A DNA stretch of 64,000 nt from Coenobita brevimanus (GCA_032717465.1 CM064683.1:40382497-40446496), one strand, 5' to 3'. Counted from the stretch's first letter, positions 9,640 to 22,290 are shown. Numbers and translations: made by a program. Notes: a model not told the origin generated them from the letters alone.

Positions 9640-9960
9640 CTCTTTCCTTCCTTTCACATTTTCTCCTTCCCTTTCCACTCCTCTTCCCCTCCCCCTCCCT
9701 CAACATATCCACAAAAGCTCCTCCCCTCTCTCTCTACTCCATCTGTCTTGCTTTCTTCTTTCCCTCCCTCTCTCTGCCTTCTTCCCTCCATCCCTCCACT
9801 CTGTTCCTCACTCCAACCTTTGCATAATTCACCTCACATTCTCGCCACGCACCAGCTTCATGCAAAAACATCCCCACTCACTTTTTAACACCGCCATATT
9901 GTTTTCTTCCCGATGCTACCACACTGCTGACGAGGTAGGGAGAGGGTGTTGGCAGAGTCC
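8800..9960. repeat. Polypyrimidine block with (CT)n tracts
   Basis: C/T-rich plus strand with (CT)n at about 9236-9290 and 9577-9642, the latter grading into (ATCT)n. The phrase CACGNACCAGSYTYATGCAAAAAC occurs around 9508-9533 and 9846-9869, each followed by ACTCA, so a segment is duplicated about 340 bp apart. No gene. Confidence 0.75.
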
Positions 9961-10129
9961 TTTTGTTTCGCTACTTTCTTACGCTCCTACTTACGCTTTC
10001 ACTCTCTTACTTACGTTGCTACTTACGCTCCTACTTACGTCCTCTTTTTGTTCTGAGTCTTTCTTATGCTCATACGGTTTTGGTATGTTTGCGTATATAG
10101 TGTTCCATTGGTACCGTATATTTCCAAAT

Positions 10130-10378
10130 TCTGGCACTGATATGTTTCCTTCTGCTGGCACTGATATGTTTCTTATACCGTATACTGCCTTATGCTGGCA
10201 CTAATGCTTCCTTATATCGACACTGGTAGGTTTCGTTATAGTACATGTTCCCTTATACCAGCACTGATATGTTTCTTATACCGTATACTGCCTTATGCTG
10301 GCACTAATGCTTCCTTATATCGACACTGGTAGGTTTCGTTATAGTACATGTTCCCTTACACCAGCACTGATATGTTTC
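10130..10378 (+). repeat. 103-bp tandem duplication
   Basis: The segment starting CTGATATGTTTCTTATACCG at 10161 repeats at 10264 almost without change and is followed by a partial third start. Shorter GCTGGCACTGATATGTTTC units lie just upstream, so the array grew from a smaller motif. Confidence 0.9.
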
Positions 10379-10815
10379 CAGTTATTCGTAAACTTTCAAT
10401 CTATTCAACCGTCTATTTGTCCTTATATTACACTAATCTCCTGATACCTAAATTTCTTTATAAACATTACCTATTATCTATACTTCCTGACACATTTTTT
10501 TTTTTTTTTTTTTGCCAAAAGTCCCCTTACACCACCACTAATATTTATCTCATATTTTCGCAAACTTTCTATAATGCTGCATCCACATATCTGCACTACT
10601 GATCTTATATCCTGACACCTAATATACCATACTTCCACATACCTTTTCTTGACACCTTTTTTTTAAGTTTAAATGTTGAATGAATGGAAGAAAGGTGCTT
10701 TTTTTTTTTTTTTTTTGGGGGGGGGAGGCGATCCGTTGATAGTTCTGTTTCTGTACCATCTTTGTTCTTGTTTCTGTATCAGTCCCTTCTCATGAATGCG
10801 GGAAAAAGGGTTACT
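10379..10815. other. No gene; homopolymer runs
   Basis: AT-rich sequence with poly(T) at 10495-10513 and 10700-10716, the latter running into a nine-base G run. Nothing else recognised. Confidence 0.5.
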
Positions 10816-10912
10816 ACGATGACGGCGACGACGACGACGACATGACGGCGGCGACGACGATGGTGATGATAATGACGATGACAGTGCTGCTGATGATGAT
10901 GACAGTGATGGT
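10816..10912. repeat. GAC/GAT trinucleotide repeat
   Basis: Interrupted GACGACGAC, GCGACGACG and GATGATGAT repeats, about 95 bp. Confidence 0.85.
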
Positions 10913-11292
10913 ATTTTTGTCTCTGAGTTTCTTGTTACCAGCACTAATACTTTTTCCCCAGTGGACGGAACTTGGCCACGGGTTCGGTCGGGGTTGTGCA
11001 GTAAAGTTTGTGATTCTGGGAGGGTCGGACTGAAATCTGTGGGTTCCGGGCCGTGGCGGATGGATTGCATCGGACAATTGCTGTCTGAGTCCGAATTTAA
11101 GTAGCGTCATATCTTACAATGACGACGGTAGAAGGTACTGACGAAGGGAAGTGGGTCTATATGGGATGAGGAAAATTTTAGAGAGATTGAATTTCTACTT
11201 ACATGGGTAAATTTTCAAGAGCCAAAGTATCTACTCATATGGGTGAAATTTACTTTTTTTTTTTTTGTCTGACCAACATGACACTTTTCCGT

Positions 11293-12356
<1,064 letters not shown>

Positions 12357-12415
<59 letters not shown>
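12357..12415. repeat. (CA)n microsatellite
   Basis: Uninterrupted CA repeat of about 59 bp. Confidence 0.97.
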
Positions 12416-12418
<3 letters not shown>

Positions 12419-13058
12419 ATCGCTAGTATCGTGGCTATTCTGATCGGTTAATTTAGATACATGTATATATCAACAGGAAAATATTAAAAGGCAGTCTACA
12501 GGTCGTTCAACATTCTAACCTTTCCTCTCCTTTCTCTCTCTCTCTCTCTCTCCTCTGACGTTTCCTGACAGCACACCACTTCCTTGTTGTCCAAAGCTTA
12601 TACATTTTTTTTTTCCACCCCTTGCAGTTTCCATCTCTAAATTTTGCTCAGATTCTTGTTGATGCCCTTCCACTCTGGTTTAGCTGTTCTCCTTTAAGTT
12701 TTGTTTTTCACTTCATGTTTTGCCCATCAAGACGGTTTTACTTTTCACTTTAACGTTTCCTGGTTTTCACTTTTGTTGGTTTTCACTTCGTGTTCTGGTT
12801 TTCACTGCTACGTTTTCGCTTTCCACTCTTCGGTGTTGCTTTTCGCCCTTACGTTTCTGCATTTCACTAGCCTTCTTGCTTTACACTCTTCATTTGGCTT
12901 TTTTACGCTTTTTGCTTTTCACTCATATTTTTTAACTTTGCATTTTCTTTCCCACGAGGTGTGCTCTCCAAGCGCCTTATGGAAGTACACCCTTAATTTC
13001 TCATCACACTTTTCTCCACGTCTTCGCATTTTTTGGCCAACTGTGTGAGGGTGATATG

Positions 13059-13095
<37 letters not shown>

Positions 13096-13356
13096 GACTG
13101 TGAGACATGTTCGTGGAATTGGCTGACAGTGTGTGAAAAACTGGTGATCAAAATGCCTGCCACAGTTTACAACTATAGTTCATTCACCTAACATGAAGAA
13201 AATTTCCGTCCTTTTGCAGTTTATTTCCCGTAGCTCAGTGGTCAGCTTCTCATCTCGTCTGCCCTTATTCTTTACCTTACTTACAGAAGATTATTGTCTT
13301 TGTTACATGGCAAACATAGATAGAGCACACACAAAAATCTACTCTCTAATCAAATT

Positions 13357-13358
<2 letters not shown>
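12416..13358. other. No gene; TTTTCACTT-rich stretch and short (CT)n
   Basis: 12700-12950 is a loose array of TTTTCACTT, TTTCACTT and TTACGTTT motifs; (CT)n lies at 12533-12553 and 13062-13093. Phe/Ser/Leu-rich open frames here are compositional. Confidence 0.5.
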
Positions 13359-13427
<69 letters not shown>

Positions 13428-13657
13428 GCTGGTGCAGTGGTAACGTTCTCGCTTGCAATCTGGTAGACGGGAGTTCGCGCCTCGCTCAGGTTGCGAAAAG
13501 TTTCACTGACGAAGTGGGTGGTTACTGTCCCCCTTGAGCAAGGGGACGGGTGTGTGGGTGTGTGAAGGTCACAGCCTTGCCCTTAGAGCTCCCTTCCGGG
13601 AGGGTAAAAGCTGACGATCACGACCATCAAGTGATCCTGACCGACCCGGTGAATTAC
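13359..13657 (+). mobile_element. tRNA-derived SINE, family A, copy 1, preceded by (CA)n
   Basis: A 67-bp (CA)n (13359-13425) leads into a tRNA-like head: A-box-like TGGTGCAGTGG at 13430-13440 and B-box-like GAGTTCGCGCC at 13471-13481, about 41 nt apart. The body continues to GAATTAC at 13657 and a short (CA)n tail. The same sequence, about 90% identical by eye, occurs inverted at 33193-33447, again with (CA)n directly at its 5' side. Two copies, Pol III boxes and a discrete end identify a SINE; it is not a functional tRNA gene, since the arms do not fold. Confidence 0.8.
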
Positions 13658-13740
13658 ACACACACACAATCAATGCTTCTCTTCTGGTTTACTTCCGGCA
13701 TCAAATCCCTCGAGTCTTGGAACTTTTCCTTCCCCACTAC

Positions 13741-13895
13741 CACATCATTATTAACACCACCACAACCTCCACTACCACCACCACCACCACCACCATCACC
13801 ATCACCATCATCACCACCACCACCACCACCACCATCACCACCACCATCATCACCATCACCACCATCACCACCACCACCACCACCACCACCACCAC
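13741..13895. repeat. (ACC)n/(ATC)n microsatellite
   Basis: About 155 bp of ACC and ATC trinucleotides. Confidence 0.95.
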
Positions 13896-13899
13896 GGCC

Positions 13900-14345
13900 T
13901 TTCATCTTTAACACTTTGATCTTTGTATTTTCCTGAACTGAATAAAATCGTCAGGAGTCAACGTCAACATATGACAGGGTACTTGACATTTTTTTTCTTT
14001 TCTTTTTTCAGTGGCGAGAGTTTGAGTTAAACAAAAATCTTCAGGTGTTAATTGGAGTGATCTTAAATGTCGGATACAGTTTTTAACCTCGCTGTGGCTG
14101 TAACTTCCTTGTAACAGTATAAGATCGCGTTACGTCAGCTGGAAGAAGGACAAAGCTCTAAAATCTCGAGAAAAAGTACATTAGGATAGCTTCTAATCTC
14201 TGCAAAGGGATTTTTTTTTTTTTCGAGTGGAGTGAAAATATATATAAGACCAGCCGAAATAAACACGGAGTACTTAATTCTCGGCAAAAAGTATATCTAA
14301 ATCTATATCTATATCTGTATCTATTTATCTATCTCTTGGGATGAT
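13900..14345. other. No supported feature
   Basis: Ordinary AT-rich sequence with poly(T) at 13988-14000 and 14212-14223, and TATCTA repeats near 14295-14335. Confidence 0.45.
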
Positions 14346-14357
14346 TTCAACCTTCAT

Positions 14358-14665
14358 CTGAGCTAAGAAAGAGTATAGCTAATTCACGACAGTTCCTATC
14401 ATCGTGTACGTGGAATATACCTTTAAAAAAATAAAACTGAGCCAAGTTAAGGTGAAAAGCGTACGGGCTAATTCACAAGAGCAAGTTCCTTCCACGACCA
14501 TCATCATAATAAAAATCTGAGCCAAATTAAGGTGAAAAGAGTATGGGTTAATTCGCAAGAGCAAGTTCCTACCACGACCATCATCATAATAAAAATCTAA
14601 GCCAAGTTAAGGTGAAAAGAGTATGGGCTAATTCGCAAGAGCAAGTTTCGACCACAACCACCATC
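14358..14665 (+). repeat. 80-bp satellite, about 3.5 units
   Basis: GAGCCAAGTTAAGGTGAAAA-type units start at 14439, 14519 and 14599 at exactly 80-bp spacing, with a decayed unit before (GAGCTAAGAAAGAGTATAGC near 14361). Each unit contains CTAATTCRCAAGAGCAAGTT and CCACGACCATCATCATAATA. An isolated AGCCAAATTAGATTAAAAAC at 19590 suggests other copies. Confidence 0.9.
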
Positions 14666-14974
14666 ATGAGGGCAAAGGAGGGCTGCACAAACTTTCCAAC
14701 TAGGATTGAGGATCTTATCGGGCCCCGCCTAAAACATTACAGATCGAGTGCAAACGCCTTCCCCAAAGTTTCCCGACCGAGTTTGCCCGGTGTTAAAGGC
14801 CTCGTTCGTTGCACTAAGCGGTCACTCGAGGTCGCGGTTACGGTCGAAGGCTTGGGATTCAAACGAGGGGGGTGTGGGTGGGGTTGTCTCACTTTCGGCT
14901 TGCAAGGGAGTGAGGTGATATTTGTTAACAAGGCTGGGTGTGACAGTGACAGTGAGAAATAAATGGTTTAATAT
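14666..14974. other. CpG-rich unique segment
   Basis: Following the 80-bp satellite, 14700-14885 is locally richer in CG dinucleotides than the flanks (GATCGAG, CCCGACCGAG, GGTCGCGGTTACGGTCGAAG). A 116-codon frame crosses it but begins in the satellite and shows no domain. I do not call a gene. Confidence 0.4.
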
Positions 14975-15014
14975 AATATGAAAACTGAAGATATGTAGAC
15001 TATCGTTAAAGAAA

Positions 15015-15104
<90 letters not shown>

Positions 15105-15155
15105 ACATCATATAAAACTGACGCTATTTAGACTACTGTTAAAGAAAATTGAGAT
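14975..15155. repeat. (GA)n flanked by a duplicated 50-bp segment
   Basis: (GA)n at 15018-15101. The 45-50 bp on its left (ATGAAAACTGAAGATATGTA then GACTATCGTTAAAGAAA) recurs on its right (ATAAAACTGACGCTATTTAG then ACTACTGTTAAAGAAA), both in the same direction, as if the tract arose inside a tandem unit. Confidence 0.75.
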
Positions 15156-15409
15156 GGATTTTCACAACGGACCATGAATATTAATTACAGCACCACGCAT
15201 CCTCGCGGTCACCAGCGTACCGTCCATACTGAATCATGTTAACACTCTCTCATACGTGACTGGTAAAACAGCGGTACCAGGGATGTATTTATACCCCATC
15301 CTGGCCAAATCCTACACATTACTACAGACTGAGGTATTTAAGGCAGGTCTATTTTTACCACTATATCTTTTGTTGTCTATGTCTTTCCGCAGTGTTTCAT
15401 GCCACTTGT

Positions 15410-15449
<40 letters not shown>

Positions 15450-15639
15450 ATAAGTGCTCCCGTCTTATTAACATCTCCCTCCCTCCCTCTTTCTCTTTCT
15501 CTCTTTATCATTCTTTCTTCCTCTCTTTCTTTCTCTCTTTCCTTCTCATACATACACACTTTTTTAGTCTCCAATGCACCAAGTTTCGCTTCATCTTACG
15601 TTTTTAATTTCTCCATCGTTCCATTAATTTCCTCCAGAT

Positions 15640-15709
<70 letters not shown>

Positions 15710-16110
15710 TTTTTGTCTAGTGAGCACATTTGCCCTCCTGTGTTTCGATTTATTATCAAACCTTCATTTTGTACTGTTTATATATTATTTATCTTTAGTG
15801 TTTGTTTCGTCGGTCTGTTTGTCTGCTTGCTTGTCTGCTTGTCACTTTTTCAGTCACTCATTCACTCACTATCTATCTATTTATCTATCTGTATATCTGA
15901 CTATCTATCTATCTGCTGTACAGTATATTTGTTTATCTTTGTGTCTGAATGCCTATGTCTGTTCTTCGGTCTGTCTGTCTGTCTGTCGTCTCTATGTCTG
16001 TCCGTCTGTCTCTGTTCATTCCTGTCCGTCTGTCTCTGTTTACGTCTGTCTGTCCGTCCATCTGCCTGTCTGTCTACATCTATCTATCTATCCATCGATC
16101 TATCTACACC
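15410..16110. repeat. (CT)n, (CA)n and CTGT/CTAT clusters
   Basis: (CT)n at 15413-15447 and 15638-15661, (CA)n at 15661-15708, then interrupted CTGT/CTAT tetranucleotides at about 15810-16105. The 238-codon Ser/Leu/Cys-rich frame across it is an artefact. Confidence 0.9.
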
Positions 16111-16329
16111 TCTGACCCTCTTTCCCACCCTTCCAGCACCAACACATTCTACCAAGCCTGCCCTACACACCCCCATCATTCAATTATCTCGGCCACAGCC
16201 AACCCCATGATTTATTAACACACGCTACACACAAATCAGGCTCTAATCCTACTTATTTTTCACCATACACGCTTTTTTCATTTATTCATTTTTATTTATT
16301 TGAGGGTGTATCAGGGTGGAAGATTTTAT

Positions 16330-16332
<3 letters not shown>

Positions 16333-16386
<54 letters not shown>

Positions 16387-16466
16387 AAACAGAGGGATGG
16401 TGCTGTTTGCCTGTGCGAGTGAAGTGATTTTTTTTTTTCGATTTATGTCTAGTCCTGTCTGTCTGA

Positions 16467-16552
<86 letters not shown>
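16333..16552. repeat. (CT)n and (CA)n microsatellites
   Basis: (CT)n at 16333-16382 and (CA)n at 16470-16552, separated by 85 bp. Confidence 0.95.
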
Positions 16553-16555
<3 letters not shown>

Positions 16556-16611
16556 CTGCATAAAAGAAGTGGAGCAGAGGATGGTGGAGTCGTCGTCTGT
16601 GTGGCATATTA

Positions 16612-16916
16612 GCCCCTCCTGCAGAAAAAAATAAATAAATAAAACACTAGATTAAGAAGATACTGATACTTAAACTGATTACTGCAGAAAAAAAATTACT
16701 GATATTTTTAGTGTTTCCTGTAAATAAAAAAGAAAGTAAATGAAGGTACAGATTCTTATTAAATTGCTTCCTACAGTTACTGAAACTTATTACAATGCAT
16801 CCTGTAGAAAAAATAAAAAGAATATAAGGGTAATGATATTTTTTAAAGATGCTTCCTGTAAAAACAAAAATGTAATATAAGGGAACTGATACCGTCCTGC
16901 TTAGGCTGCTTCCTGT

Positions 16917-16977
<61 letters not shown>

Positions 16978-17240
16978 GCGCCAATAAATGAACTGATACT
17001 CCTTAGATTGCCTCATTTATAAGAAAAAGAACAAAACGAAACAGAAGTATTTAAGGTAATGATATTTTTCTTTTTCAAATGCCTCCTGCAGAAGAGCAAA
17101 AAAATATATATTTATATGTAAATGGTGTCTTGTACCCAAAAAAAAAAGAAAAAAAAAAGTATGTGCTGCTATTTCTTGGATGTGTGATAAAGTATCTCGG
17201 TTGAATATCTAAAAACAATTACTGCATCCTACTGAAAAGA
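16612..17240 (+). repeat. Degenerate about 60-bp satellite interrupted by (CA)n
   Basis: Loose units built on TGCTTCCTGTAAAAA, an A-rich stretch, ATATAAGGNWACTGATATTT recur at about 16615, 16680, 16720, 16795, 16850, 16910, 17005 and 17085. A (CA)n (16920-16976) occupies the A-rich position of one unit. Length varies by tens of bases, so it is an old, decaying array. Confidence 0.65.
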
Positions 17241-17604
17241 AAGTATTGCAGGTCGATAATTTATAGGTGTGGATGTAGATATTCTTCGTGTAAAACTGGA
17301 ATATTATTTGGCATCAGCAGCATTGAGAAGTTAAGAGCATTACAAGTTAAAAAAAAAGTCTCATGCATTTTGTTTTTACTTGGACGCTAGAGGTAAACAT
17401 TTTTTTTGCGATGACGTCACTGGTTGATTTAGATACGTAACCAGGGTATTGAATTTTGTATGCAGTCTTCTGTGTTGAAAGGAAGAAACAAAGGCTGAAA
17501 GACTGCAAAGAATCAATCTTTTCAACAGTCATCATTATCGCTATTATTATCATCATCATCATCATCATCATAATTTACATGTTTTTCCCATAAATCCTCC
17601 AAAA

Positions 17605-17607
<3 letters not shown>
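17241..17607. other. No supported feature
   Basis: Ordinary sequence with a short ATC repeat at 17548-17570; no gene. Confidence 0.45.

Positions 17608-17690
<83 letters not shown>
17608..17690. repeat. (GA)n microsatellite, 83 bp
   Basis: Uninterrupted GA repeat. Confidence 0.97.
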
Positions 17691-17694
<4 letters not shown>

Positions 17695-17759
17695 ATTACT
17701 CTATTTATTCGTTTTTGTTATGCAATGACCGAAAGCACGATAATGGCAGCGTCATTTAC

Positions 17760-18262
17760 CCACACTCCCTCTCTCACCCAAACATCCATCCTTCCATCCA
17801 TCCATCTTTTCATCCATCAATGCATCTCATTCTTTCACATTCACTCTCTCCTGTCGCGTATAATGGCGGACACCACAACTTATGTATAACCCCTTCGCTG
17901 CGATGATACGTATTTCATTCCCTATTGCTACCATCCATCCATCCGCTTAGTTATCTGTCTTAACACCTTCACTGTAATTCTTGTTTCCCTTCACCCAGCC
18001 AAGCATCCTTCCACCCATCCATCTCTTTATCCACCCATCCATGCATCTTATCCATCATTCATACATCCATCTATCCTAACTTCTTCAGTTCGATGACGCG
18101 CATTTCCATTGCTACTAGCCGTCATCCATCCAGTCTTTCATCCACCCACCCAGCCATCCATCTTTACTTCATTATGATAAGCCCGATTTCATTTTCATTT
18201 CATTTCTTTACCATCCATCCATCCATCTCTCTACCTACTTACTCATCCATCCATCCATCATC
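17760..18262 (+). repeat. CATC-rich repeats with AACCCCTTC-like starts
   Basis: Clusters of (CATC)n alternate with segments opening AACCCCTTCGCTGCGATGAT (17888), AACACCTTCACTGTAATTCT (17962) and AACTTCTTCAGTTCGATGAC (18078), each leading to ATTTC or TTTCC. The units of about 75-115 bp look like an amplified start of the dispersed AACCCCTTCA repeat. Confidence 0.65.
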
Positions 18263-18341
18263 CTTCCAACTGGTTTGTTTTCCAGAGACATGAACAGGAA
18301 AACATAAAAGTTAAACGTTCTCCTGACTTTTCTACTTGGAG

Positions 18342-18342
<1 letters not shown>

Positions 18343-18392
<50 letters not shown>
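18343..18392. repeat. (GT)n microsatellite
   Basis: Uninterrupted GT repeat of 50 bp. Confidence 0.97.
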
Positions 18393-18396
<4 letters not shown>

Positions 18397-18399
18397 CAG

Positions 18400-19170
18400 T
18401 TTCTTTTCACCTGATGGAACTAGGTCACTCTCACAACTTCGTGGTTTCATGAAATTTGATGAGCCTTTTGTATTAGGCAGGTATGAATCTCCTTGGTTAT
18501 TAGTCGTCATATATAGAAACTGGGGCACTCTCACAACTCAAATACTACGTTGTGGTTGCATGAAATCAGATGAGTCTTAGTTATGAGGTAGGAATGAGTC
18601 TCCTTGGTTACTAGTCAAATTAACTCTCTAGTCTGATTTCACCCTGCCATCAACCGAGCTGAGAGGGGTTAGGGGTCTTTGTCAGGATAGAACAGACTCG
18701 CTATAGTGGCCGTGTTGGTGCAAAAACTAGTATTCCCTGTATTGTACAAAGAACAATACGTATGACAAACTTTTAGTCTTTTTTCCATGTTAGTCGATAG
18801 CACCCCTTACCTTTCTACTCGGCGTTATATATACCATGTGGTCAATATCTATCTGTCTATCTATCTATCTATCTGCGGCGTGTTGCGTGTGGGTGGTTGA
18901 CCTAGTGAAGCAAAAGCCAGTATTCTAGTATGGCACAAAAACAATGCAGCAGATGTACTATGATTCTCTCAGTTTAATTTGGCCCAGATTTGTTTCTTTT
19001 TGTAGCCTGTTTCACGTGGCTCAGTACCAGAAAAACATAATACCACGGCTCTACGTCCTTTCCACTGCAGTTCTTCGTGGCTAACATCACAATACAATGT
19101 TAATATACTCTTACAACTTAGTACTAAAGATGGAGAGAAGGCAATTTTTGGCCAACCTAGAGTAAAAACA

Positions 19171-19230
<60 letters not shown>

Positions 19231-20350
19231 CTTTTTTAAACTTTCTTCTTCCATGCATATGTAGTGGCAATCATATCACTCCTGAAGCTCATACATATTA
19301 TTCTGGAAAGTCTGTTGATTCCGAAGATTGTTTTACTGGACTGGTTTCTGCAGTCATTGCTCACTGCCTTATGTTTCGTATTAATGAAAGGTACAGTAAT
19401 TATGTCTGCACCAGTAAAGGAGATGCTCTGTGTATGTGTCTGGGTTCCTCTACAGCATTTACTGACACCTGACAAAGATCGCAACCCTTTTCAGATCAGT
19501 TGATGGCCAGGTGTAGTCAGACTGGAAGAGTATTGTCCGTTACTGCCACTGAGCTGCGTGAAATAAGTTGCGGAGGGACAAGAATCTGAGCCAAATTAGA
19601 TTAAAAACCGTAGAGTAACCAAGGGGACTTATTTCCACCTCATAATCACAGATCACTAAATTCTGCTACGAGTATAGTGGTGGTGGAGGCTTTGTGCAAG
19701 TCTGGGCTCCCTGCATCGTGCAAACACCCAAGCGTCGGCCATACGTTTTTTTCCGATTTTTCCTCCGCCCGTGTTAGCTGATCGCAGGCCTGACCTCTCT
19801 ACTGGGGAAGGACAAGTCATACGTCACTCTTGCTTGTGGAAAAAAAATTGATATAAAAGTTTTTTTAATTAAATTTTATTTTTCCTCACGTGTATAATCT
19901 ACTACCACCACCATTATTGGTATACTACTACTATTAATACCAATACCACCATTACTACTACTAATGCTACTACTACTACTACTACTACCACCAACTCCAC
20001 TACTACTACTGCTATTACTACTACTACCATTACCACCACCTCCACTACTACAACTACTACTATAATCACACCATCACCACCACAACCCAATTATATTTTT
20101 CCCCGTTCGAGTTTGCTGCCTATGCTCCTGGCCTCTCTACCCTGATCAATATATACACATACAGGTCAGGTGTGGGTGGCTCCAGCGGTGTTAGTGTTGG
20201 TGTACATGCGAATATTCCTGCATCGTGCAAAGAACAACACGACTGACATACAAGTTTTACTCTCTTCATTTGTATTCTCTCTCTCTCTTTTTTTTTTTCC
20301 ATGTGACCTCTGCAGCGAGACGGGTAAGTCATATTTCACCCTGGCCTCGT
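18400..20350 (+). repeat. Diverged long-period repeat, about 3 units
   Basis: Corresponding blocks recur. GTGCAAAAACTAGTATTCCC then TGTATTGTACAAAGAACAAT lies near 18718-18757. GTGCAAGTCTGGGCTCCCTG then CATCGTGCAAACA lies near 19695-19728. GTGTACATGCGAATATTCCT then GCATCGTGCAAAGAACAAC lies near 20200-20238. Each is followed 30-60 bp later by TTTTCCATGT- or TTTCCTCCGC-like sequence and a CTCTCTACTSG- or CTGCAG-type block. Shorter internal copies sit at 18890-18940. A further relative lies at 58600-58780. Interspersed (TA)n (19172-19229) and ACT/ACC repeats (19905-20070) break the array. Origin unknown. Confidence 0.5.
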
Positions 20351-21295
20351 CTCCTGGCCTGAGTGACGCTGCAGTGGCCGCGACGCTAACGGCCCCCACC
20401 AAATTGACTCGCCCCTTCATGATGCCGGCCAGCTCAGAGTACCAGAGAGGGACGCCATCCAGTGCTGTCCAACTCCGAGACTCATTATACAGCAAATCAG
20501 TTCCAGCGAGAAACATCCATTCAGTCTGTAGGACGATTTATTTTATAATGTTGTTCCCATAGTCTGACGATTTTATTTTCCTAAGGAAATGAACGAAGAC
20601 GTCTTTACTTATTCTCACTACCGCCACATAATCTAAGTACGTTTATGGGGGACCTCTCGTAAGGGAGTCAGAGAGTCATCACTCACCTCTTTAGCATGAA
20701 ATGTCTCCCCGAAGCCAATCAAACTGTCGGGAGTTGGCAAAATGACAAGTACAAAACTACTAGAGAGATGCGGGATTATCCAGGCCGTAATATGGGGCTT
20801 TGCTTTAGGTCTACGGCAGACAAAAAAAAAAAAAAAAAGTGATTTCGCTGCACTGAAGGGGATAAGTGTGATGTGGTACCCTAGTACACCAGTAGTTGCC
20901 CATCCCAGGTACGGAAAAGCCTGCTCTGATGATATCTGTGAATTATACAGTAATACCACACAACCTTGCCTCAGTGCACAATACACAGGTCTTACACACA
21001 CACTGGTATTATTTATCGCTCATTTAAAACCGTGGCACACACAGTCAGCAATACCGGTCTTGATGTTGTGCTGTGATCAACCGGTAATCTCTATAAATTC
21101 CCCGGCTCAGTTAGAGAGACTTAACCCTTGCCTACGTTTAATTGACTGTAAACTTTTGGATCAATTTATCACTCGTGAAATTAGTCAGCAATTAGCGAGG
21201 CAAAATGCTCTATACACGCTACAAACACAAATTAGATGGTGAACGCTTGCACACACACATAATACCAGCATATACTCGTCCAGTGCATACATTAC
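20351..21295. other. No supported gene
   Basis: A 166-codon frame (20742-21242) crosses an 18-base A run at 20821-20838, and I see no domain, splice or promoter support. On the minus strand CTTATCCCCTTCAGTGCAGC (about 20849-20868) followed by the T run again matches the dispersed AACCCCTTCA repeat. Confidence 0.45.
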
Positions 21296-21300
21296 ACACA

Positions 21301-21366
<66 letters not shown>
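21296..21366. repeat. (CA)n microsatellite
   Basis: About 70 bp of CA, with one TA interruption at its start. Confidence 0.96.
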
Positions 21367-21369
<3 letters not shown>

Positions 21370-22108
21370 CTGGCACCATTTTCAGTAAGTTATTAACAAC
21401 GTCAAACACCAGCTTGTTAACACGCCCGTATCACAAACTAAGTATTCGCTCTAAATCACACAGCCTCTCCACTAAGCATGAAAATAAACACAAGGACGAA
21501 CACCAGACTCTTCGTATTATACTTCTTACTTTGTTCTCCCATATAACTCTTTCCTATCGGGCTCTCTAAACTGACCCCACATTCTCGGCCCGTGACTACA
21601 CAGCAGGTCAGCTCTAGAAGTCTTGCTCTTTCTGTCTCTTCCCAAACCTACCACCTTCTGTCTTACAAGCACCACGTGTCCAGGTATCACGAAATTGATG
21701 ATACTTGATGTTAGCTACTTATTGTTAGATATCTAGGAGAGGAGGATCATGTAGGCTTCCTTCATTTAGTTAGCTACTTCCTTCTTTCTTTAATTCTTAT
21801 TTCTTCTTCTTCGTCGTCGTTGTCGTCGTCCTCGTCGTCTTCTTCTTCTTCCAGACCCGTACAATACAATCCATCGACTTGCCACTGCTGTCTCTCAAGC
21901 CTTCACGTCTCACACACATACACACACACACACACAAGGTCCATCTCCATCAGCATCTTTCGCACGGGTTATAAATCCAGGTGAGCGCAGGTAAGTCTTA
22001 GGGCCAATTTTACGGGCTGGCGAGGAGATGCTGTTGGCCAGGTAAAAAGAAATACTCCTCCAGACGCCCTAAGTGAAGTGGAAGAGCAAGTGGAGAGAGG
22101 AGGAGGAA

Positions 22109-22110
<2 letters not shown>
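21367..22110. other. No supported feature
   Basis: Unique-looking sequence with a GTCGTCGT/TTCTTC stretch at 21795-21852 and a short (CA)n at 21910-21936. Confidence 0.45.
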
Positions 22111-22111
<1 letters not shown>

Positions 22112-22199
<88 letters not shown>

Positions 22200-22290
22200 G
22201 ATACAGACCCAGATGAGGAGTGAAGTGTGAGTTTTTGCAGACTGGGGCTCGCTGAGAGAAGGAGGAGGAGGAGGAGGAGGAAGGAACGGA

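Noticed and set aside
13430..13500. Possible tRNA gene
   Set aside because: A and B boxes are present, but the cloverleaf stems do not pair and a second full copy with a SINE body exists at 33.2 kb.
14612..14962. 116-codon frame in the CpG-rich segment
   Set aside because: Begins within the 80-bp satellite and shows no conserved pattern.
15399..16210. Long Ser/Leu/Cys-rich frames
   Set aside because: Translation of CT, CA and CTGT repeats.
20742..21242. 166-codon frame
   Set aside because: Crosses an 18-base A run, has no recognisable domain, and no splice or promoter evidence.
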